Assembly: GCF_030734285.1 (NCBI RefSeq)
Contig: NZ_CP132294.1
Span: 1,984,001 to 2,048,000, forward strand
Length of the DNA stretch: 64,000 nucleotides
Source of the DNA: Natronococcus sp. AD-5
GTDB taxonomy: Archaea > Halobacteriota > Halobacteria > Halobacteriales > Natrialbaceae
Direction: 5' to 3'
Shown here: positions 27,252 through 36,949 of the stretch, in pieces
How positions within the stretch are numbered: position 1 is the stretch's first letter
Layout of the letters: each line of letters begins with the position of its first letter
The notes under the pieces: model-generated
What the model saw: only the letters and a program-made list of their open reading frames with translations
Databases searched by the model: none
Told to the model about the DNA's origin: nothing
Translations under genes and position numbers: made by a program

Positions 27252-27619
27252 AGGAGAATCCTTCGCATCCAGTTACTAATAACCGTGGTGACAAATGCGA
27301 TATTTCGCCATTCAGACCATCGCTATCGTGGTGAGCGCAAGCCATCCCACTCGGTTCGGGACGTCGCCGGCTCTCGGTCACCGCTTGTGGGCTCGCACGC
27401 GGGTTCGAACCCCAGTTCATCGTTGCCAATCACGGTCCTGCGAATCATAGCGCCCGGCAGAAGTCGTGATCAGGGCACTGAAAGTTGAGGATCAGCAAAA
27501 CTACACTGTCCAACAGTGCACTGACACTAACCAGACATATTTCTTCACCAGGGAGGTTCGCATGTCGTCGACCCTATCCGATCGTATGCCCGCCCGGAGA
27601 CAGCCGGCCGTCACACCGG
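27252..27619. other. Upstream region of the DUF7563-like gene, possibly structured
   Basis: No gene is credible here. The minus strand carries a GC-rich block (27340-27440) that includes a T-arm-like GGTTCGAACCC and several short inverted repeats, then an AT-rich promoter-like segment next to the start of the 61-aa gene. The T-arm-like part has only a 3-bp stem and no acceptor pairing. Confidence 0.35.
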
Positions 27620-28115
27620 CTACGACTGGCGGACCAGCGGCTCGTCCCACACCTGGATCGCGCGGTACCAGTCGATGAACTGTGCGACGCCTTTCCGGAT
27701 ATCGGTCGTCGGATCGTAGCCCAGCAGCTCGTTCGCTTTCGAGATATCGGCATGGGTGTGTTCGGCATCGCCCTCACCGGGTTCGCCGAACTCGCGGTCG
27801 AGCGAGGGGCTGATCTCATCGCGGACGACCTTGGCGAGCGTCCAAATGTCGATGTTGTCGGTCGAGCCGACGTTCAGGATTTCGCCGTCGGCGCTGTCGT
27901 CGGTGAGCAGCTGGGCGTTGACGCGCTTGATATCGTCGATGTAGCAGTTGTTGGTAGTTCGATCTCTTTATTCGGTCTGGAACGCGCAGCGAGAGCGTCC
28001 CAAGCGTAATTATGGGATCAAACTGAATAAAATTCCTGTACGGTAGATGAAACCGCGGGTCTGCGCGCCGTCACCGTAGATGACCGGCGGTTCGCCGTGG
28101 AGACACCGCAATGCG
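27620..28115 (-). pseudogene. Broken NAD-dependent epimerase, C-terminal part with internal insertion
   Basis: Reading the minus strand, 28110-28030 gives LHGEPPVIYGDGAQTRGFIY, the substrate-domain block of UDP-glucose 4-epimerase-like proteins. After about 75 extra bases, 27950-27622 gives YIDDIKRVNAQLL, NVGSTDNIDIWTLAKVV, ADISKANELLGYDPTTDI and ends WDEPLVRQS with TAG. In intact relatives FIY runs directly into a VDDI/IDDI block, so the extra bases interrupt the gene and bring stops. The first half (Rossmann and catalytic part) is missing, replaced by the gene at 28138. The retained part has good codon use, so loss is recent. Confidence 0.78.
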
Positions 28116-28137
28116 AGGACTCCTTTTGACCGAGTAC

Positions 28138-29018
28138 TCACATCGACACTGCTTTTTTCAGCGTTCTTATGTTATCTCTGTATTGCTCCGGACTGAATTC
28201 AACTGGATCCGTAAGAAATCCATCTGTATCTATAGATGTCGAATCCGGGACAAGCCCAATACTTGCAAGATAGTGGCCAACTGAAGGGGATTTTTCTGTG
28301 GTCAAGAAGGCATGGAGATCCAGATCATTTCTACCAAAACTTTTGTTGTATATCTCCTCGCGCTTCTCACACTTTATCGAAGCAGTGAATGTCCGCTTAT
28401 CTAGTAGGCTTGCGTTGGATTTGGTATACTCCCAGTCATTCCCGAACCAGCCGGGCGTTTCCAGCCCGAACTCCCATTCACCCGAGGATATCGGCAGGTC
28501 CTCTTCGATTTGGTCTCGGAACAGTGACTGGACCTTATCTGCTACTTCTGTGGGTTCTGGTTCGGAACCAAGACTCTCTATTCGAGTCACACAATCTACA
28601 CCTACTGAGCCGATTTTATAATCTCCTTTGAGACCAACACAGGCATCTTCTTTTTCAAGAGCAGGCCCTAAGTTAAGCGCTCTTCCGGCGTTGAGATGGT
28701 ACACATAAAGGCCATACGGCGGAATATCTAATCCAAGGTTTTCTCTACAGTCCTGTGCCTTCTCCTTGTGGACTACCTTGTAAGAGTCCACGACCAATCG
28801 TCTCCATCTTTCTCATCAACGCGCTTTTCGTTGAACTGGTCTACGAGATCATCATTGAGAGATACGTAGGATGGGATCTCAGGCCCTGAGGCCGTGGCAG
28901 TAGGGACTATTATGGGGCTTGCTACTGTTGCCCCGAATCCTTGGAGGAACTGTCGGCGGTCTATATCAAATTTAGAAATTCGAGACCTAAAATATACTAG
29001 GGATTATTGGTCGCCCAT
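28138..29018 (-). pseudogene. Tat-signal protein with early stop and frameshift, unknown function
   Basis: The upstream frame (28798-29003) encodes a twin-arginine-like signal: FDIDRRQFLQGFGATVAS, then PTATASGPEIPSYVSLNDD and EKRVDEKDGDD. It runs into a stop after DDWSWTLTR. The continuation lies one frame over: from about 28797 the frame reads VVDSYKVVHKEKAQDCRENL and stays open for 219 residues to 28138. One extra T in GACGATTGG would join the frames as DDLVVDSY. The nearest ATG (29018) is followed by TAA after four codons, so the start is damaged too. The mature domain has three or four Cys and no motif I recognise. It probably was an exported protein. Confidence 0.65.
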
Positions 29019-29175
29019 CAAATATTCCTACGATCAGGTATCGATAGGAACCTTCTCACGCATTTCCCTTCCCCGGACAGTGCTTCGATCCTCGTGGCTC
29101 TTACTGAATAACTGCAGCCGGAATCGGATGTACGACAAAAGTGGTCGATCGTAGTCTCGCCTTGATTCCCGGTAC

Positions 29176-30123
29176 TTAGGACGAGACCGGCGCCGCAACA
29201 TCGAGGTCCTCGAGCAGTTCCCGTGTCGCTTTGCGGACCGCCTTGTCGCTCTCGGATTCGGGTTCCCAGCCGAGCGCGTCGAGTTTCTCGATCGAGAGGC
29301 GCATCTTTGGGACGTCACCGGTCCAGCCCCGGTCGCCGCCGGTGTACTCGTAGTCGGGCTCGAGTCCGAGTTCGTCGCTGACGATATCCGCGATCCGATT
29401 CACGGAGGTGGTCGCTCGCGTCCCCAAGTTGTAGGTGGCCAGCGGCCCGTCAGCGTGTTCGAGGACGTGGAGCATCGCGTCGATGCAGTCGTCGACGTGC
29501 ATATACGACTTCTCCTGATGGCCGTTGCCGAGGATCGTTAGCGTCTCTGGATTCGCTTCGAATTTCTCGATGAAGTCGGGGATCACTGCACCCCGCAGCC
29601 GGGAACCGACGATATTCGCAAAGCGGAACGTCCGGACCGTCAGATCGTGAGAGTGGGCGTACGTCGAGCACAGCCCTTCGTCGGCGAGTTTGCTCGCCCC
29701 GTAGGCGCTGATCGGCTCGAGCGGCGCGTAGTCCTCGGGGGTCGGGCGCGGCGCCTCTCCATATACGGTCGACGTCGAGGTGTACGCGAGTTCCGAGACG
29801 CCGACCTCCTGCATCGTCTCCAGAACAGTATAGGTCATCTGGGTGTTCGCCTCGAACTGCGCACGGGGTCGCTCGCTGTTGACGGCTTTCGAGGCCGCGA
29901 GATGGAAGACGCAATCGAAGTCGTCGGTTAGGACACCCTCCAGCGCATCGGGCTCGGTAAGATCGCGCTCGACGAAGGTCGCCTCGTCGGGAACCCACTC
30001 CTTGTGGCCGTTCGCGCAGTTATCGACGACGGTGACGCTCGCACCCTCCGAAAGCAGGCGGTCGGTCAGATGGGTGCCAATAAAACCGGCCCCACCCGTG
30101 ACGAGTACACGACGATTTTGCAT
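29176..30123 (-). CDS. NAD-dependent epimerase, UDP-glucose 4-epimerase-like
   Basis: The intact 315-residue extended SDR has GGAGFIG at residues 10-16, DNCANGHKEWV, HLAASKAVNSERP, Ser117, Tyr141 and Lys145 (ISAYGASKLADEGLC), then ILGNGHQEKSYMHVDDCIDAML and VNRIADIVSDELGL. These are the signatures of UDP-glucose/galactose or UDP-GlcNAc 4-epimerase relatives. Starting at ATG 30123, it is divergent from the nucleotidyltransferase gene at 30474; the 350 bases between presumably hold both promoters. It would supply an epimerised UDP-sugar to the glycan locus. Confidence 0.88.
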   Translation of the reverse strand: MQNRRVLVTGGAGFIGTHLTDRLLSEGASVTVVDNCANGHKEWVPDEATFVERDLTEPDALEGVLTDDFDCVFHLAASKAVNSERPRAQFEANTQMTYTVLETMQEVGVSELAYTSTSTVYGEAPRPTPEDYAPLEPISAYGASKLADEGLCSTYAHSHDLTVRTFRFANIVGSRLRGAVIPDFIEKFEANPETLTILGNGHQEKSYMHVDDCIDAMLHVLEHADGPLATYNLGTRATTSVNRIADIVSDELGLEPDYEYTGGDRGWTGDVPKMRLSIEKLDALGWEPESESDKAVRKATRELLEDLDVAAPVSS

Positions 30124-30473
30124 ACCTGGTCACGGGTGGCTAGCGCGTTAAAAGATTCGACATTACTGGAACGTACAGTTTCACAGTATGTCAGTGGCAA
30201 AGCTGGATACCGTGTATCGAACGGGTCCCACACATCCGCAGCGGAAACGGCTACTACAGTCATCACACCTCCACGGATGGCGATCGGTAACCAACAAATA
30301 TTTGTAACCTGTTTAGAGAGTCTCGTTCATCAAATGGATTGGTACTGGAGGGTGCTCGTGGACTGGGATGCGGACGAAATTAGACCTACTGGAACAGTAT
30401 CTAACGCACGAAGAATGGAAGGCGCAATAGAGCAGACCGCCAATTTCTATCAAAAAAGCGGTGATCACGACGC
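30124..30473. promoter_or_regulatory. Divergent intergenic region between epimerase and nucleotidyltransferase
   Basis: The region holds moderately AT-rich sequence. A plus-strand 20-codon frame at about 30372-30434 (MRTKLDLLEQYLTHEEWKAQ) looks like a fragment of a small haloarchaeal protein but is too short to call. No clear operator is seen. Promoters for both flanking genes must lie here. Confidence 0.35.
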
Positions 30474-31451
30474 ATGAAGGCCGTTGTGCTCGCCGGCGGG
30501 TACGCGACGCGGCTGTGGCCGATCACGAAACACCGGCCCAAGATGTTTCTCCCGATCGGGGAGACGACCGTTATCGATCGGATCTTCGCCGAGCTCGAGG
30601 CCGACGAGCGAATCGACGAGGTCTACGTCAGCACGAACGAGCGGTTCGCGGCCGACTTCGAGGCGCACCTCGCCGACAGCGCGTTCGAGAAGCCACAGTT
30701 GTCGATCGAGGAGACGTCCGGCGAGGACGAGAAGTTCGGTGTCGTCGGCGCGCTCGCCCAACTCGTCGACCGCGAGGGGATTGACGACGACCTCCTCGTG
30801 ATCGCCGGCGACAACCTGATCAGCTTCGATATCGCGGACTTTCTCGATACGTTCGAAGCACGCGAGGCCCCACCGCTCGCCGCCTACGATGTCGGGTCCC
30901 TTGAGCAGGCGACGTTCTATGGCATCGTCGATCTCGACGGCGATCGTGTCGTTGACTTCCAAGAGAAGCCCGACGACCCGAAGAGCACGTTGGTCTCGAT
31001 CGCCTGCTATGCCTTCCCTCAGGAGTCGGTTCCGCTGCTCGCGACGTATCTCGAGGGCGGGAACAATCCTGACGAGCCGGGCTGGTTCATCCAGTGGCTG
31101 CAGGGTCGGGAGCCGACGTACGCCTATACCTTCGAGGAGGCGTGGTTCGACATCGGGACGCCCGAGAGCTATCTCGACGCTATCGCGTGGCATCTGGATG
31201 ACAGCCATCTTATTGCCGAAAGTGCGACGCTCGAGAACGCGACCATCGGCGAGAACGTCCACGTGATGGCGGGCGCTACGCTCATCGATGCCGACGTCGA
31301 ACACTCGATTGTGTTCCCGGAGACGACGCTCGAGGGGACGACGATTCGCCGCTCGATCATCGATGAGAAGACGCATCTCGCGGACCTCGATCTGGCCGGG
31401 GCATTGATCGGCGCACACACGCGGATCACGAACAGACACAACCAGCACTAG
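30474..31451 (+). CDS. Sugar-1-phosphate nucleotidylyltransferase (RmlA/AglF-like) with C-terminal beta-helix
   Basis: The 325-residue protein begins MKAVVLAGGYATRLWPITKH with the nucleotide-binding GGxATRLxP loop, then KMFLPIGE, VIAGDNLISFDI (metal Asp) and FQEKPDDPKS. After about residue 245, hexapeptide repeats (LENATIGENVHVMAGATLI and DVEHSIVFPETTLEG) form a left-handed beta-helix, usual for trimeric or allosteric members. It joins a sugar-1-phosphate to UTP or dTTP; AglF does this for glucose-1-phosphate in Haloferax N-glycosylation. The ATG at 30474 is the only good start. It is divergent from the 4-epimerase-like gene. Confidence 0.88.
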   Translation: MKAVVLAGGYATRLWPITKHRPKMFLPIGETTVIDRIFAELEADERIDEVYVSTNERFAADFEAHLADSAFEKPQLSIEETSGEDEKFGVVGALAQLVDREGIDDDLLVIAGDNLISFDIADFLDTFEAREAPPLAAYDVGSLEQATFYGIVDLDGDRVVDFQEKPDDPKSTLVSIACYAFPQESVPLLATYLEGGNNPDEPGWFIQWLQGREPTYAYTFEEAWFDIGTPESYLDAIAWHLDDSHLIAESATLENATIGENVHVMAGATLIDADVEHSIVFPETTLEGTTIRRSIIDEKTHLADLDLAGALIGAHTRITNRHNQH

Positions 31452-32097
31452 GCTTTAATGTCTGGTCTGAAGAGATCGATTTACACGCGAGAATCGTCAA
31501 ACCTATCTGTCATCTTATACATGTCTTTTTAAACTGTGTTGACAGACTGTTGGGCGAAGCTACCGAGATCGACAGCAACGTCGAAGTTAGTCGAACACAA
31601 CATCGCTGAGCATGCTCACCCCGGCAACGCTGCTCGGATCAAGCGGGTCCTGACGTCGGCGGTGCCCGTCGGCATGACCGACCTCTCATCTGTTGACTGA
31701 CACCATCACCGAAATTCTCGATACTGTAGCCCCTGATTCAGCAGAAAATTTCGAGCTAGCGAATGAATTATATATATATATATATATATATAATGCCATA
31801 ATTTGAGCAATTAAATAGCGTCGATAAGTAATCTAACAGTGGATATAATCTAGGCAAAATGTTCATGAAATGTTACTTTTACTTGTTCCGTCAGCTATTT
31901 ACTGTCTCTGTGAGAATGTTTTCTCGACTTGAAGATCAGCGGATGGGGATATTCACACTAATAAACGATGGGTACAAGATCAGAGATAAGAATTGGTTAT
32001 GAGGGGTAGTCATACGCTCCTTCGAGGACGTCCTGTTCAGGACGGTTTGTCGGGGGCTTCGACGGTCGCGGGGCAACACGACCGGAGGGTGCAGACG
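31452..32097. other. Gene-free stretch with a TA microsatellite
   Basis: The first 250 bases have mixed GC and no coding frame I trust. The second half is AT-rich and contains (TA)12. Frames on either strand are short and without motifs. GC rises again only after about 32000, before the small frame at 32098. Confidence 0.4.
31769..31792. repeat. (TA)12 microsatellite
   Basis: Twelve uninterrupted TA units. It lies at the left edge of the AT-rich GT2/flippase/asparagine-synthetase segment. Similar simple repeats occur at 36862-36902 and 43136-43149. Confidence 0.9.
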
Positions 32098-32295
32098 ATG
32101 AGCGAACAGACCTACGTCACGCCGGAGGTAATCGCGGAACCGGACCAGATCTGTGTCGGTGGGGCCCTCCACAGCGAGTTCCACGGGCTGCCGTTCAGCC
32201 ATTTCGCTCACGAGATGGCCGACGAGTTGGTGGTCAATAATGAGGGTGCTTTCGAAGCACAAGCGTGTGATAATTTCATCTATTGGAGGTTGTGA
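32098..32295 (+). CDS. Small hypothetical protein, possibly a gene fragment
   Basis: A 65-codon frame begins MSEQTYVTPEVIAEPDQICV, with GGAGGG about 11 bases upstream of the ATG. Codon use is haloarchaeal up to about 32240 (HSEFHGLPFSHFAHEMADEL), then turns AT-rich (NNEGAFEAQACDNFIYWRL), as if a longer gene had been cut and joined to the upstream region of the next gene. Its end overlaps the GGAGG that serves the GT2 gene at 32298. I do not recognise the sequence; it could also be chance. Confidence 0.3.
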   Translation: MSEQTYVTPEVIAEPDQICVGGALHSEFHGLPFSHFAHEMADELVVNNEGAFEAQACDNFIYWRL

Positions 32296-32297
32296 GA

Positions 32298-33347
32298 ATG
32301 GCACAAGGGACACCAACACCAACTACGAATACATTCAACGAGTCGAATGAATCGCCACGAATCGGCATCGGAATTCTGCCCAATGACGATTCTGACGCGC
32401 TATTGCACACAGCATTGCGTGCACGAAGCAACGATCTCATCGTCTATATCATCTCATCGAGCATTGATAATGAAATAATAAACTTACTCTGGAATCTTAA
32501 CATCACGGTGCTTGAGACGTCATCGGGTACTCAAGACAGAAACTACCAGATCTTCGTCGACGCTGCCAGAGAAGATGACTGTGACGGGCTGATCCTGTGT
32601 GAGGCAGGGATGGGGATTGACTTCGCGGCGAGTCGCCAGCGTATCGAGGACGCCGACGCGTTCAGCGTCGATGCAGTCTCCGCTGAGCCAGAAGCAACGA
32701 CGGGGCGGTTGGTCGGCATCCCGGCCTACAACGAGTCTGTCGGCATCGGCAGTACGGTGCTCGCAGCCCAGCAGTTCGCCGACGAAGTCGTCGTCATCGA
32801 CGAGGGCAGCGCCGACAACACGGTCGAGATCGTCGACGGGACCGATGCGACGCTCCTCGAGCACGGGACGAACAAGGGGAAGGGGCAAGCACTTCGGACC
32901 TTTTTCGAGTATGCACGCGACAGTACCCACGAGTCGTTCGTCGTCCTCGACGGCGACGGCCAACACCTCCCGGAGGACATCCCCGCGGTCGTCAAACCGA
33001 TCGAAAACGGTGAGGCGGATCTCGTCGTCGGCAGTCGCTACCTCGAGAACGGTACGGACGACGAGACGCCGTTCCACCGACGAGTCGGCCAGCAGGTGCT
33101 CGACTACCTGACGTTTGGTTCGAGCGGGACGAAACTTTCCGATACGCAGAGCGGGTTCCGGGCGTTCTCCCGGGAGGCGATCGAGACACTGTCGATCCGA
33201 ACTGATGGAATGGGCGTCGAAAGTGAGATGATCGCCACCGCCCAGGATTCAATCCATCATAAAAAGCAGTGGGTTAGTATTTTTCGGGCGGGTTTTGCAG
33301 CTCTTTCTTTTATTTCTGTCCACAGTTTTGGTTGCACAATATCTTAG
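32298..33347 (+). pseudogene. GT2 glycosyltransferase truncated at its 3' end by a recombination junction
   Basis: ATG 32298 has GGAGG 8 bases upstream. Residues 20-110 form an AT-rich N-terminal domain (IGIGILPNDDSDALLHTA); residues about 135-315 are a GC-rich GT2 domain with GIPAYNESVGIGSTV, IDEGSADNTVEIV, NKGKGQALRTFFEYA, LDGDGQHLPEDIPAV, VVGSRYLENG and DTQSGFRAFS. After SEMIATAQ (about 33245) the frame leaves the family and continues with unrelated residues that overlap, in another frame, the start of a flippase. The usual C-terminal GT2 segment is therefore lost. The gene may still make a nearly complete catalytic domain, so activity is uncertain. Confidence 0.75.
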
Positions 33348-34717
33348 TCCAGAATATTATGGTTATATATCTATTGGATTTACTATTTTTAGCATATCAA
33401 CGGTGTTATTATTGTTAGGATTTCAAGAAGGTCTAAGGAGAAATATCCCCCAAATTGATTCCATAGAAGATATACGTAATATGATACACATGTCTTTCTA
33501 TTCATCATTATTGTTGTCTATTTTGTATCCAATAATAATATATATTCTCTCCTCAAAGATAGCGGCCAATGTTTTCAATGATTCAAATCTCACCCCGATC
33601 CTGCAAGTTTTCGCTCTCACAATACCATTATTTGTTCTATTGAAATTATCGGTAGGTGCTCTACAAGGACTCAAAAATACACGTTATAAAGTTGCCAGTC
33701 AAAATATACTTTTGCCAGGGGTTCGCTTTGTAGGAATTCTTTTGGTAGCATTCTTAATCTCTGGGAATTATATTACAATAGCCTGGGCATACTTCATATC
33801 TTACTTGATGGCATCTATGATCTCCATCTACTATTTAAATAAAGATATAAAGCCCCTCCCATTCACTTATAACAAAAAATTTTAAAGGATTTAATGAAAT
33901 TCTCCACCCCCCTAATTATTACTGGATTGATGTCAAAAATACTGGCTGGTATTGATATTTTGCTTCTAGGAAATCTTTCGACAGCAAATGGAGTAGGAAT
34001 ATATAATGTAATTTACCCAATTAGTAGCTTATTGTTGATTTTTCTTACTTCTGCGTCCTATATGTATATGCCGATCTCATCAGAAATAGCTCTAGAAGAG
34101 TCATTCAATGATCTTAAAGAAATATATAAACAAACTACAGAATATATTGTATATCTTTTTTGTTCCTATTTGTAATAATTATATTCAATTCTAATGATGT
34201 TATCATGTATACTTTTAGTGCAGATTATATGGTTGGCAATATTGAGTTAATTGTTCTTCCTTCTGGATTTTATTTACATACTCTCATAGGCCCGAACTCA
34301 AAGTTGTTACTTGCTATCGGAGAAACTAGAGCAATGATGAAAGCTTCAATACAATCTGCAATTTTGAATATCACCTTGAATTATTTGTTAATTCCACAAT
34401 ATTCTATTATGGGAGCGGCTTTGGCAACTGCTGGATCATATGTGGTCCTAAATATAATATATGTTTATTATATATGGCGCAGTATTAGAATGAGTATTAT
34501 ACAAATAAGACCAATAGTGATTATAATATTTGGTGTACTATTATATACATTGGTGAATATAATTACAGGTGTCTTACAGATTAAAAATCCAGTTTTGGAG
34601 CTAATCATATGTGTATCACTTTTCTCTCTGGTATATGCCGTATTCTCAATCCTATATAGTGGTGTTTATAAATCCATAAATTATGACATAGTGAGTAACC
34701 ATTTCTACTCAGAATAG
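33247..34717 (+). pseudogene. AT-rich flippase (Wzx/MOP) gene, headless and with two frameshifts
   Basis: Three consecutive frames together spell one flippase. From about 33247 the first reads IKSSGLVFFGRVLQLFLLFL and AQYLSPEYYGYISIG, the canonical N-terminus but without a start codon. It stops at 33885. The second (33894-34175) reads KFSTPLIITGLMSKILAGID, and the third (34160-34717) FVIIIFNSNDVIMYTFSADY to the C-terminus. The shifts fall at an A6T4A3 run and at a T6 run. GC is far below that of the neighbouring genes, pointing to transfer. The 5' end was lost at the junction with the GT2 gene. TTG at 33295 is the first possible start. Confidence 0.82.
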
Positions 34718-34726
34718 CAGACCTAT

Positions 34727-36493
34727 TTAGTCAATATTTGTCTGTAGCCAGTGTTCTACGGTTGTTATTTGGGCAATCAGAGATAAATTATTTGCCCCTC
34801 TTTTATGATCTTCAAATATATCGGTAATACCGTCAGAAAAGAATTTTCGTTTGGAAGCATCTGCTACATATTCCTCTGCCCATTCTGCCACATCAGTATC
34901 TTCTCGAAGTCAAATGTCTGCAAGTTGACCACCACCATACGTTTCTTTAGAACGAAGTCGACCAATAGCTACGTTTCCAAGATATCCAGCAACATGTAGC
35001 GGATACGGATACTTTGGCGGAACTTTTGTTCTTTCATAAGTGATTTCATGCACACCGCGATTAATACGTCGGCTGAGATCTAGTTTGGCTCGAGAAGTTC
35101 CTGTTGGAATTGATGTTGTAAACGGGAGTGTACCTTTTCGATATTTTAGGGGCAAATTCGCTATCCATTCAAGAAACCTTCCATCGACAGATGGCGTTCG
35201 ACTACCAGCTACATCTCGCATTACAGTATTAGAAGCATAAGCAAGACGAGAATAGTAATTTTGAAAGTGAACGTCAAGTATTTGGCTCCAAAGTGATTGC
35301 TCCTTAGATCGTCTTGCTTCCTCTTTGAGTGTTTTGAGAGGATCTATTTCTGGGACTATCAGTGAGGAAACCGTACTAGGAGATACTGAAGCCTCACTCA
35401 TGAGATGAGATTCAATAATATTAGATGCTTTTTTAAAGTGAGATTGGAGTAAATGATCTCCTAAAAGTCCACCAGTGATATCTTCCATAAGTACAGGTGT
35501 TTTTCCCTTCACATCATAAGAGGCAGAAAGGTTTAACGCTGTATTCCATCGAACCATATCGTCGCATACGTCAATAATACGTTCAATTCGATTAGAAGTG
35601 AACGTTTTTGAGCTTAATTCAACATTCTCCTGCTCTATATCTAATTCAGTTGCGACAAGCTTTGCCAAGCGTGGGTTGTCCCCTGTAGGTGGATTTGCAT
35701 CATATGTGAACCCTGAAAAGGTTGAAAGACGATAATCTTCGGAGTCAACAGCTGTTGACATTACGGCTGATGTTGTTCGACTGTCAAGCCCACCAGAAAG
35801 CCAGATTCCAGCTTCTTCTGGAAGCGTTTTAGCTGTTCGAGTTACTGCTTCCGAGTATCTTTGCTGAAGCTCCTGAAAATACGATTCATCAACCTGCCGT
35901 TTTCCAAGAGGTGGTTTCCAGTACCTTGATTCAGACCACCCTTTTTCACCATATTCATAAATTGTCGCTGGCCGAGCAGATTTAATTTCTTTAATCAATG
36001 TCCGATTACCCCAGAGGTGTCCTAAAAGGAGCATATCGCTTATTGACTGTGTATTAATCATTGGATTTGATATGATTGGGAGTAACGCTGTAACGGAACT
36101 ACTAACATGGGGCTGATTAGAAATGTAATACGGTAATCTCGCTCCAAGCTTATCGGTAGCAAAGAAAAATCTTTCTGGACTTATAGCAACAATAAGATAT
36201 GCTCCTTCTAGGTTAGCTAATGTTTTTTCAGGGTTATCAAAGAGATCGTCTAAAAATCCCTTCTCAGATTTGTTCCTACGGTTGGTTATATATCCATATA
36301 CTATCGCAACCCGTTCACCACTAGAAAATGAATGGAGACCGTTAGGATCTAATGCTGCGGAACGTGCATTTAGCCAAAAATCATCTACTTCCTGAGCAAT
36401 TTCAAATTCTTTTCATTTTCCAGAAAGCGCTTCAGAAAAATGATTTTGATCCGATTTTGAGTAGCTGTTTTTGCCTGCTATGATTCCAGCCAT
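34727..36493 (-). pseudogene. Asparagine-synthetase-like amidotransferase interrupted by two TGA codons at probable Trp positions
   Basis: One uninterrupted frame of 589 codons runs from ATG 36493 (MAGIIAGKNSY) to TAA 34727, broken only by TGA at 36413-36415 (codon 27) and 34910-34912 (codon 528). Residues 1-210 resemble the class II glutamine amidotransferase domain, but the nucleophile Cys2 is Ala, so glutamine hydrolysis is not expected. The synthetase domain has the ATP-binding EEAGIWLSGGLDSRTTSAV loop, TYDANPPTGDNPRLAKLVA and GGLLGDHLL. Such proteins in glycan loci may amidate sugar carboxyl groups. GC is low, like the convergent flippase 10 bases away. Both stops fit TGG-to-TGA changes. 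Functional only if the stops are read through. Confidence 0.82.
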
Positions 36494-36949
36494 GATTGAA
36501 ACTCTGACTACATTATGAAAAATATAACCATGGAAATCGGATGAACCACTATTTATCATCCATAATCATACAGGAGAAGCTTCTTCTAAGAGATACCAAT
36601 TCAAGAGTGCGAAAACCCAGCGGGGTTAGTCTACTTGCCAGTTTATCCAGCGTTAGTTAATCAGCACTGAGACATCAGCAGAATGGATTCCCAAATAGAT
36701 TGAATACTTGTCTCTCAGAACTCATGGTAGATACCCTTCTGGCGACAGACTGAATGCCCGCAGTGCAAGTCCGATCAGACATAATGATCGTTAGCGAATT
36801 GTCATAGACACACAGCGTGCCATAGCATACGCGGAACGACCCATTATTTGTCAATAATAGGATTATTATTATTATTATTATTATTATGATATATATATAT
36901 ATAATATGTTCTATTAATCCGGCGGATTCATTCAAACGTCCTCATTATT
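36494..36949. other. Gene-free AT-rich stretch with microsatellites
   Basis: The first 100 bases upstream of the asparagine-synthetase-like gene are AT-rich and may hold its promoter. The middle (36590-36840) has no credible frame. A compound ATT and AT repeat follows. Confidence 0.45.
36862..36902. repeat. (ATT)8 followed by (AT)7 microsatellite
   Basis: Eight ATT units at 36862-36885, a short ATG spacer and seven AT units to 36902. It separates the AT-rich glycan island from the Csf/terminase/Orc1 module. Confidence 0.9.

Noticed and set aside
27395-27425. tRNA-like T arm (GGTTCGAACCC)
   Set aside because: Only three base pairs form in the T stem, and no acceptor, D or anticodon arm can be built around it.
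30465-31448. Minus-strand frame (327 codons) opposite the nucleotidyltransferase
   Set aside because: The plus-strand protein has the full RmlA-type motif set; the opposite frame has none.
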